From an uncultured Alphaproteobacteria bacterium (GTDB lineage: Bacteria > Pseudomonadota > Alphaproteobacteria > Sphingomonadales > Sphingomonadaceae): a DNA stretch of 11,025 bases. Made by a program: the position numbers and the translations under genes. The DNA is taken from the NCBI GenBank assembly GCA_903939555.1, contig CAJAHV010000374.1, positions 1 through 11,025 of the forward strand, written 5' to 3'. Positions 1 through 6,397 of this stretch are shown one piece after another. The notes below the pieces were generated by a model. That model had not been told where the DNA came from. It searched no databases and saw nothing but the letters and a program-made list of their open reading frames with translations. How positions within the stretch are numbered: position 1 is the first letter of the stretch; each line of letters starts with the position of its first letter.

Positions 1-3000
1 ATGTCCGGATCGGCGATGTCCGCTCCGAAGCCGATATCCGCATCAGCGCAGTCGGCAACATCACCGCCGGCGCGCTCAGCGCTGCCGATTCGATCTTCCT
101 GCGCGCCGCCCTGCCAGCAACAACGCCGGCAACAACGCCGGCCGCGCCGGTGATCAGGACCGGCAATATCGATACCGGCATCACCAACCCGCTTGCCGGG
201 CCGGCTGGTAATTTCCTGCTGTTCGTCGAATCGGCCGGTACCGCCGATGTCGGCAATGTCCGGGCTAAGGGGTCGATCGGCATCATCGCCCGGGGCGGCG
301 CGCTGGTGACCGGCGACCTCGCGGCGGGCAGCACGATCGCCCTGCTCGACGGGCTGGGTATCGCCACCGGCGCGATCACCACGCCAGACACGGCCGGTGT
401 GTTCATCGCCTCGCACCGGCAGGCGCCGCTGATCGGTTTCGATCAGCCGGGCACCCCTGATTATGCCGCGCTGTTCGCTGCCACGCCGATGCGGCTGGTC
501 GGTGACCTGACCATCAACGGCGCGGTGACGACGGGGCTGTTCAAGGCGGCGGCGACCGGCACAGTCACAATCGGGACGCTGGCGGCTGCGCATGACATCT
601 ATGTCGATGGGGCGGCGCTGGCGTTGGGCAGCATTGCCGGCGGGTCGGACCTTGAACTCATCAGCGATACCGCGCTGACGCTCGGCAATGTGCGCGCCGA
701 AGGCGATATCGATCTGTCCGGCGGCGGTCGGCTTGTCGCCGGCAGCCTGAGTGCCGGGGATTCGGTCACTCTCGTCGGGGCCGGGGTGACGACCGCTTCA
801 ATCAGCGCCGGCATTACCGCCGCATCCCGCGATCCGCTGGCGCTGTATGGCGTCGGGGTGCGCAGCAACGGGGCGGTCAGCATCGGCACGATCGACGCGC
901 GCGGCCCGGTCGGCCTGGCGGCACTGGACAGCAGCATCAGCGCGGCGGCGATCACCACGGGCGAATCGCTGGCCCTGCTGGCGCGCACCGGCGTGACGGT
1001 CGGCAGCATCCGCACACCGGCTGGCGGGCTGACGCTGGTTGCCGCCGACACGATGGCGACGCTGGTCACCAAAGCGGCCAATGGCAATGCCGATTACACC
1101 GCGCTGGCGAACGCGGCGCCGGTGGCGCTGGCCGGGCCGGTGGCGTTGGGCGGCAGCATCGATACCGGCACGTTGCGTATCGCTGCGACCGGCGCGGTAA
1201 CCGGCAGCGCACCGATCAACGCCACGGGCGCGGTCACCATCCGCTCGGGTGCGCTAGCGCTCGGCGCGATCAACGCCGGCGGCCTGCTCGATATCAGCAG
1301 CACCGGCACGCTGGCGCTGGGTGCGCTGCGCGTCGAAGGCGGTATCGATATCGAAGCCGGCGACACCATCAGCATCGCCGGCATCAGCGCCGGGGATTCG
1401 GTCGCCATCGGCTTTGGCGATGCGGCGGCGGCGGGCGCAAGCTTGACGACGGGCAGTATCGACGCCGGCAGCCTGCGGCCGTCGCAGGCCCCGGGCGCAG
1501 CCTATCAGGTCGGCGTCAGCGGGCGCGGCGCGGTCAGCATCGGGGCGGTCACGGCGCGGGGCAATATCGGCCTATTGTCGGCGAACGGCAGCATAAGCGT
1601 CGGTGCGGTCAGCACCACGGCAGCGTTCGCCGGGCTGGCGGCGACCGGCTTTGCCGGCGCGAGCATCAGCACGGGTCCCCAGAGCGCCGTCTATGTCGCC
1701 AATGCCAGCATGTTCACGCCGTTTGCCGGCACGCTCGATGCGCTCGGGCCGGCTGCGGGCTTTGATTTTGCAGCACTGTTCGCGCTGGCGCCGGTGCGCA
1801 TCGGCGGGCCCCTGGCGCTGTCCGGCGCCGTCGCCACCGGGCGCTTCACGGCGGCCGCGAGCGGTGCCGTGACGCTGGCGGGCCTTGCCGCCGGCACGTC
1901 GGCCAACATCGACAGCGGTGCGCTGGCCAGCTTTGGCGGCACGGTCACCGCGCCTGCGATTATTGTGTCGTCGGCCGATATCGCCATCACCGGCGGGTTG
2001 GGCAGCAGCGCGACAAGCGCCGTCACGCTCAACATCGCGGCGACCGCCAGCGCCATCACGCTGGGCGGCAGCAATGACAGCGGTGGCGGCTATGTGCTGG
2101 GCAGCGCCGAAGCCGGGCGGATCGCGGCGACGACCCTGACCATCGCGGCACAGGGTAACGAGCCGGCAGCGATGACGGTGCAGGCGCTGAATTTTGCCGG
2201 CAGCGGTGCCGCCACCAGTGGCCGGACGCTGGCGCTGGTCACTGGTGGCAGCATCCGGATCAATGGCGCGCTGGCGCTGACGGGGGCGGGGGCTGGCGAT
2301 ACGCTGCGGCTGTCGGCCGGGCGGCGTATCGAAATCGCGACCGATGCCGGCGGCCGGATCGACGGCACTGCAAGCGGCGGCACCGCAAGCGGCGGCGCAG
2401 CGGGCGGCGGCACCCTGGGTGGTACTATCGACCTGTCGGGTGCCGATGTCTGGGTCGGCACCAGCGACCTGCTCGGCCAACTCGCCGCCAACAGCGGCTT
2501 TGCCGGGCGCGATGCGGCGTTGGCAGCGGCGGCGGCTGTCCCCGATCTGGCGGGTGCGCTGGCCGCCGATCGCATCATGGTTGCCGCGCAGGCGAGTTTT
2601 CTCGTCCAGAACAGCGGCAGCGTGGCCCAAAAGGCCGGGTTCAGCGCTGGCAGCGGCGGCTTCAGCATCCGGCCGAGCGGCACGACGGCGCTCGATCTTG
2701 TCATCAACGGCCGCGCCCAGGATGCGGCGGGCGCCTTCCAGATCAATCAAAAGACCGTCGATGTTGTCCGGTTCGCCAGCGCCACCGACGCCCCGGCGGG
2801 CTTTGCCGCTACTGCGACTGTCAACGCGTGCAGCATTGGCAAGATCTGCGGCCTCGCCGCCGAACAAGGCGGGCTGGTGGTCAGTAATATCGGCAATACC
2901 GTGGCGGCATTGACCCAAGGTACGCAGGCCTCGTCCGAGGCAGCCATCGAGGAAGCCGCTGAGCAAGCTGCGGAGGAAGCCAGCGACGCCGCCGAAAACC

Positions 3001-3137
3001 AGCCGCAGACACGCCTTAACCGGCTTGTCGACTTGTCGGTTGCGATCGAGGATGCGCCGATCACCGAGCCGATAACCGGCGAGGGTAATCCGACGCTGTG
3101 GCTCGATCTGCCGGCCGATGCTGGGGTGAAGCCATGA
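1..3137 (+). CDS. Filamentous-haemagglutinin-like (TpsA-type) beta-helical surface exoprotein, C-terminal part
   Basis: The frame beginning at nt 3 is open from the window edge, so this is the 3' end of a longer gene; the GTG at 150 is an internal Val codon, not a start. The 1044 visible residues are rich in Gly, Ala, Ser, Thr, Ile and Val and built from short rungs of the kind 'aGsisAGdsvtl', as expected for a right-handed parallel beta-helix. They form three long super-repeats (nt 9 to about 1950), then further beta-rungs, a Gly-rich spacer (2364-2423), the only two cysteines of the fragment (codons at 2829 and 2847, Cys-X5-Cys), an acidic Ala/Glu-rich helix (about 2934-3000) and a tail ending TLWLDLPADAGVKP. 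There is no C-terminal beta-barrel, which argues against a classical autotransporter and for two-partner secretion. The N-terminal TPS signal domain, which would settle this, lies outside the window. The stop overlaps the start of the CHAT gene. Function as adhesin or matrix fibre is inferred. Confidence 0.8.
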   Translation, partial: VRIGDVRSEADIRISAVGNITAGALSAADSIFLRAALPATTPATTPAAPVIRTGNIDTGITNPLAGPAGNFLLFVESAGTADVGNVRAKGSIGIIARGGALVTGDLAAGSTIALLDGLGIATGAITTPDTAGVFIASHRQAPLIGFDQPGTPDYAALFAATPMRLVGDLTINGAVTTGLFKAAATGTVTIGTLAAAHDIYVDGAALALGSIAGGSDLELISDTALTLGNVRAEGDIDLSGGGRLVAGSLSAGDSVTLVGAGVTTASISAGITAASRDPLALYGVGVRSNGAVSIGTIDARGPVGLAALDSSISAAAITTGESLALLARTGVTVGSIRTPAGGLTLVAADTMATLVTKAANGNADYTALANAAPVALAGPVALGGSIDTGTLRIAATGAVTGSAPINATGAVTIRSGALALGAINAGGLLDISSTGTLALGALRVEGGIDIEAGDTISIAGISAGDSVAIGFGDAAAAGASLTTGSIDAGSLRPSQAPGAAYQVGVSGRGAVSIGAVTARGNIGLLSANGSISVGAVSTTAAFAGLAATGFAGASISTGPQSAVYVANASMFTPFAGTLDALGPAAGFDFAALFALAPVRIGGPLALSGAVATGRFTAAASGAVTLAGLAAGTSANIDSGALASFGGTVTAPAIIVSSADIAITGGLGSSATSAVTLNIAATASAITLGGSNDSGGGYVLGSAEAGRIAATTLTIAAQGNEPAAMTVQALNFAGSGAATSGRTLALVTGGSIRINGALALTGAGAGDTLRLSAGRRIEIATDAGGRIDGTASGGTASGGAAGGGTLGGTIDLSGADVWVGTSDLLGQLAANSGFAGRDAALAAAAAVPDLAGALAADRIMVAAQASFLVQNSGSVAQKAGFSAGSGGFSIRPSGTTALDLVINGRAQDAAGAFQINQKTVDVVRFASATDAPAGFAATATVNACSIGKICGLAAEQGGLVVSNIGNTVAALTQGTQASSEAAIEEAAEQAAEEASDAAENQPQTRLNRLVDLSVAIEDAPITEPITGEGNPTLWLDLPADAGVKP
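9..1950 (+). repeat. Three-copy super-repeat (about 212-224 residues each) in the exoprotein
   Basis: Three protein-level copies start at nt 9 (IGDVRSEADIRI), 681 (LGNVRAEGDIDL) and 1317 (LGALRVEGGIDI), giving periods of 672 and 636 nt. The last copy fades out near 1950. Each copy carries the same ordered landmarks: an AGxLSAxDS-type rung, a VG/IG-x-x-x-A-R/K-G rung, and a segment such as DYAALFAATPMRLVGDL (nt 459), DYTALANAAPVALAGPV (nt 1092) or DFAALFALAPVRIGGPL (nt 1764), followed by AA(T/S)GxVT. Copies are diverged at DNA level, so the duplication is old. Copy 1 may extend left of the window. Boundaries were set by eye. Confidence 0.7.
117..140 (+). repeat. 12-bp perfect tandem duplication (x2) in the exoprotein gene
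   Basis: The unit GCAACAACGCCG occurs at 117-128 and again at 129-140 without a mismatch. It is in frame and encodes a short Pro-Ala-Thr-Thr-Pro-Ala-Thr-Thr-Pro linker between two beta-rungs. It looks like a recent slippage duplication in a flexible loop. Confidence 0.85.
2364..2423 (+). repeat. 15-bp tandem repeat (x4) coding a Gly-rich spacer
   Basis: Four in-frame 15-nt units (2364-2378, 2379-2393, 2394-2408, 2409-2423) encode GTASG, GTASG, GAAGG and GTLGG. Units 1 and 2 differ by one base; units 3 and 4 are more diverged. The stretch separates the main beta-helix from the C-terminal portion and is probably a flexible linker. Confidence 0.8.
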
Positions 3138-6100
3138 TAAACCGCCTGTTCACGCTTGGGCTTGCCGTTGCGCTCGCCGCCCCGGTGCCGGCCGCCGCCG
3201 GCCTCAAACTTGCTGACAGCTTCCGTGTCGGCAGCGGCGGGGTGCTGTGCACGGCACAGAGCCGCATCGCCGATCCGATGCTGGTGAGCATGTTCGACCG
3301 CGGTTATCGCATCACCTGCCGCGATGCCGCGGCGCCGGTTGGCAAGCTGTTCGCGCTGCGGCAGGGCGGCACGGGTGCTACCCCCGCCGCACGGGGGGCG
3401 GGCGCTACCATCGCCGCAGGAGGTGCGGGCGCTACCATCAATACAGTCGCCGCACGGCTGGTGGCGGGACGCGATGCCGATATCGTCTGTGCTGCCCCCG
3501 GCCCTGCCGATGTGCCCGAAATTGCCGATGCCCGCCGGGCCGACTGCCAGCAACAGGGGCTGGCTTATTCGGTTTATACCGTGGCACGCGGCAAGACGCT
3601 GTATGTCGCCGAAGGGTTGACCGGCTATGGCTCGGCGCTGCGGCTGGCGCTGCGTGCCCTTGTTGCCGATGCCCCGGTCGGCGGTGACGTCGAAGTCGCC
3701 TCGACTGCAGCCGGCGATCCGGCGGCGTTCGCGCGCATCCAGGCCGGCAGTCTTGATGCCAGCCAGGCGCTTGCCGAAGGCTATGTCCGCAACAATGTCG
3801 GCAGTTTTGCCGAAGCGTCGGAGTTCTTCGACCTGCTCGTCGAACGCAGCCGTCAGGGCAGCCCGGGTTTCATCCGCAGTGCCGAATATCTTGTCAACCA
3901 GGCGCTGCAGCAATCCAATCTCGGCAATTTTGCCGAAGCCGATGCGCTGTTCGCCCGCGCCGGCGCCGCACTCGATCGCTCGGACCCGGTGGTGCTGCGG
4001 CTCGATCGCAATTTTCGTGCCATGCACGCGCTCAACCAGCGGCGCCCGCAGGCGGCGCTGGCCGCGCTGGATATCGCGCGCACCGGCGAAATCGCCGGGC
4101 TCGATCGCGAGCGCGTCGCGGTCGGCTATATCGACGTGCCGCTATCGCAAAAGCTCAACAGCGCCGATGCCGGGCTGGGCAGCCTGACGCAGGTCGACGC
4201 GCGGATGACCCCCGAGGAACGCAGCGCGATGCTCGATGCCCAGGGCGAATATTTGCGGGGCGCCGCACTGCGCAGCCTGCACCGCGACGCCGCAGCGCTG
4301 TCGGCGTTGGCTGACAGCCAGCGCCGGCTCGATGCGGTGCGCCAGGGCCAGGTGCAAAGCGCCCAGTGGCTCAAGGCCGGGGCCGCCACCGAACGCGCCA
4401 TCATCGAGGAACGCAGCAACCAGCCCAAGGCAGCGCGCGCCTCGCTTGAAGCGGCGGCAGCGCTGTATGGCATCGAATTCCCCGGTTCGCCGGCCTATCT
4501 GGTGGCGCAGGCGAGGCTCGCAACGCTGCTGGCGCGGCAGGGCGATATCGTTGCTGCCACGCGCCTCTACCGCGAGATCATCAAGGCCAGCCCGGGCACA
4601 CCGGGCGCCGGCCAGGCGGTGCGCGCCCTTATCGGGCCCTATTTCGCCCTGCTGATCGACAGCAGCCAGAAAGGCAATGCCGCTGCTGCTGCGGATTTCT
4701 TCGATGCCAGCCAGATTCTCGTGCGCCCCGGCGTTGCCCAGACCCAAGCGGTGCTGGCCCGCGAATTGTCGGGGGGCAGCGATGCCGCCGCCAGCCTGTT
4801 CCGCCAGTCAGTGACGCTGTCGCGTGATATCGTCCGTGTCGACGGCGAGATCGCCACGCTCGCCGCCAAGACTGTCGCCGGCCTCGAAGAGGCTGGCCGC
4901 GCGCTCGTCCTGCGCACCCGGCGCGAGGCCTTGGGGCGTGACCAGACCGCCGTGCTGGCCAAATTGTCGGATTTTCCGCGCTATCGCAGCGTTAGCAACG
5001 ATATCGTGACGCTGGCCGATCTGCAGGCCAAGCTGCGTCCCGGCGAAGCTTATTACAAAATGGTGCTGGTCGGCGACGATGCCTATGCTCTGTTCACCCG
5101 CGCCGGCGGCGACAGCCGCGTCCTGCGCGTCGGCGCGTCGGTTGCCGAGCTTGGCCGCATCGTCGCGGGCTTGCGTGATACCATCGTCAAGTTCGAAAAT
5201 GGCCGGCCCGCCACCTATCCCTTTGATGCAGTGGCAGCGCGGCGGCTGTATCTGGCGCTGTTCGGCCCGGTTGATGCGGTGATGCCGGCGGTGCGCCACC
5301 TGGTGTTCGAACCCGATGGCGCGCTGTTGCAATTGCCGGTGAACCTGCTGATCACCAGCGATGACGGGCTGGATGCCTATGAAAAACGGCTGGAAATGCC
5401 CGATGGCGATGCCTTCGACATGCGCGGCATCGCGTGGCTGGGGCGCACCCGCATCGTGTCGACCGCGGTCAGCCCGCGATCTTTTCTCGATGTGCGGGCG
5501 CTGGCGCCGTCACGCGGCAGTCGCTCCTATCTCGGCCTTGGCGAAAACGCCCGGCCGGAAGCGGTTGCCACCACCGCCACCGCCACGGCTACCATAACCG
5601 CCGCCACTATCCCGGCGCGCGACGCCCCGGCGCGCGACGCTTGTGACTGGCCGCTCAGCGAATGGCGCAACCCGATTTCGCAGGTGGAATTGAACATCGG
5701 AGCCTCGCTCATCGGCGGCGGCAGCGCCGAAGTGACGACGGGTGCCAGTTTCACCGATACCGCGCTCAAGGATCGCGGCGACCTGCGGGATTTCCGCGTC
5801 ATCCATTTCGCCACGCATGGTTTTGTCACCGCGCCTCGCCCCGAATGCCCGGCACGCCCGGCGCTGCTTACCTCGTTCGGCAGCAGCGGTTCCGACGGGC
5901 TGCTGTCGTTCCGCGAGATCTTCGACCTGTCGCTCGATGCCGATACGATCATCCTGTCGGCGTGCGATACTGCCGGCACGGCCACGGCGGCGGCAACGCG
6001 CGATGCCGGGGTGGCGACGGGCGGGAATTTCGCGCTCGACGGGTTGGTGCGCGCCTTTGTCGGCGCTGGCGCGCGTGCCGTGATCGCCAGTCACTGGCCG

Positions 6101-6322
6101 GTTCCGGACAATTATGATGCGACCAGGACGTTGATCACCGGCCTGTTTACCGATGTCGGCGGGCAAAGCGTTGGCGAAGCGCTGCGGGGTTCGCAGGTGC
6201 GGCTGATGGATGCGCTCGATACCTCGCATCCCTATTACTGGTCGGGCTTTGCGATCATCGGTGACGCGGCCAAGCCGCTGTACGGCGCGCCCCCAGCGCG
6301 TGCGGCCGTGGCCGCAGAATGA
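3134..6322 (+). CDS. Exported TPR-CHAT domain protein (caspase-like protease)
   Basis: This gene encodes 1062 residues. I chose ATG 3134 because it begins a clear signal peptide (MINRLFTLGLAVALAAPVPAAAG) and overlaps the exoprotein stop as ATGA; an upstream in-frame ATG at 3098 would add 12 residues ahead of the signal peptide. After the signal come an N-terminal domain of unknown fold with several cysteines (about 24-200, interrupted by a Gly/Ala tandem repeat at 79-105), a helical TPR-like region (about 205-540), and a C-terminal CHAT domain (about 635-1050). CHAT hallmarks are visible: VFEPDGALLQLPVNLL near 724, HFATHG with predicted catalytic His895, ILSACDTAGT with predicted catalytic Cys944, and ASHWPV followed by HPYYWSGFAIIGD near the end. 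CHAT proteins are clan CD cysteine peptidases, often with TPRs. Both dyad residues are present, so activity is likely. The substrate is unknown; the exoprotein encoded just upstream is the obvious candidate, by inference. Confidence 0.88.
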   Translation: MINRLFTLGLAVALAAPVPAAAGLKLADSFRVGSGGVLCTAQSRIADPMLVSMFDRGYRITCRDAAAPVGKLFALRQGGTGATPAARGAGATIAAGGAGATINTVAARLVAGRDADIVCAAPGPADVPEIADARRADCQQQGLAYSVYTVARGKTLYVAEGLTGYGSALRLALRALVADAPVGGDVEVASTAAGDPAAFARIQAGSLDASQALAEGYVRNNVGSFAEASEFFDLLVERSRQGSPGFIRSAEYLVNQALQQSNLGNFAEADALFARAGAALDRSDPVVLRLDRNFRAMHALNQRRPQAALAALDIARTGEIAGLDRERVAVGYIDVPLSQKLNSADAGLGSLTQVDARMTPEERSAMLDAQGEYLRGAALRSLHRDAAALSALADSQRRLDAVRQGQVQSAQWLKAGAATERAIIEERSNQPKAARASLEAAAALYGIEFPGSPAYLVAQARLATLLARQGDIVAATRLYREIIKASPGTPGAGQAVRALIGPYFALLIDSSQKGNAAAAADFFDASQILVRPGVAQTQAVLARELSGGSDAAASLFRQSVTLSRDIVRVDGEIATLAAKTVAGLEEAGRALVLRTRREALGRDQTAVLAKLSDFPRYRSVSNDIVTLADLQAKLRPGEAYYKMVLVGDDAYALFTRAGGDSRVLRVGASVAELGRIVAGLRDTIVKFENGRPATYPFDAVAARRLYLALFGPVDAVMPAVRHLVFEPDGALLQLPVNLLITSDDGLDAYEKRLEMPDGDAFDMRGIAWLGRTRIVSTAVSPRSFLDVRALAPSRGSRSYLGLGENARPEAVATTATATATITAATIPARDAPARDACDWPLSEWRNPISQVELNIGASLIGGGSAEVTTGASFTDTALKDRGDLRDFRVIHFATHGFVTAPRPECPARPALLTSFGSSGSDGLLSFREIFDLSLDADTIILSACDTAGTATAAATRDAGVATGGNFALDGLVRAFVGAGARAVIASHWPVPDNYDATRTLITGLFTDVGGQSVGEALRGSQVRLMDALDTSHPYYWSGFAIIGDAAKPLYGAPPARAAVAAE
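3368..3448 (+). repeat. 27-bp tandem repeat (x3) in the CHAT gene
   Basis: Three in-frame 27-nt units at 3368-3394, 3395-3421 and 3422-3448 encode GTGATPAAR, GAGATIAAG and GAGATINTV (residues 79-105). A 15-nt core shared by units 2 and 3 is identical. The repeat sits inside the N-terminal domain and is probably an inserted loop. Confidence 0.8.
5611..5640 (+). repeat. 15-bp perfect tandem duplication (x2) in the CHAT domain
   Basis: The 15-nt unit CCCGGCGCGCGACGC is repeated exactly at 5611-5625 and 5626-5640. In frame it gives PARDAPARDA, directly after an Ala/Thr-rich low-complexity stretch starting near 5567. It falls between the N-terminal part of CHAT and the catalytic His segment, so it likely lies in a surface loop that tolerates length change. 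Confidence 0.85.
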
Positions 6323-6340
6323 CCCCGGCCCGGCTGACCC

Positions 6341-6397
6341 GCACCGCCACGGCCGGCATGACCCGGCGCCCGGCACCGCCACAAGGCCGGCATGGAC
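6341..6397 (+). repeat. Imperfect direct repeat spanning the cyclase start
   Basis: The segment at 6341-6362 (GCACCGCCAC, GGCCGGCATG, AC) recurs at 6373-6397 with AA inserted in the middle and one extra G after the ATG. The second copy contains the AAGG and ATG used by the cyclase; the first contains a matching ATG at 6358 in another frame. It fills most of the 69-nt spacer between the CHAT and cyclase genes. Confidence 0.7.

Noticed and set aside
150..152. GTG as start of the exoprotein gene
   Set aside because: The same frame is open to the window edge with the same beta-rung pattern (nt 9 onward), so the gene begins upstream of the window.
9..1950. CRISPR or DNA-level satellite in the exoprotein region
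   Set aside because: Periodicity is at protein level, the DNA copies are diverged, and there are no constant repeats with unique spacers.
3098..3133. Upstream ATG 3098 as start of the CHAT gene
   Set aside because: It would put 12 residues ahead of a well-formed signal peptide and lengthen the overlap with the exoprotein gene; ATG 3134 gives the standard ATGA coupling.
1572..4027. Long - strand open frames opposite the exoprotein and CHAT genes
   Set aside because: They mirror repetitive GC-rich coding sequence, are low in complexity, lack signal or domain features and overlap one another.
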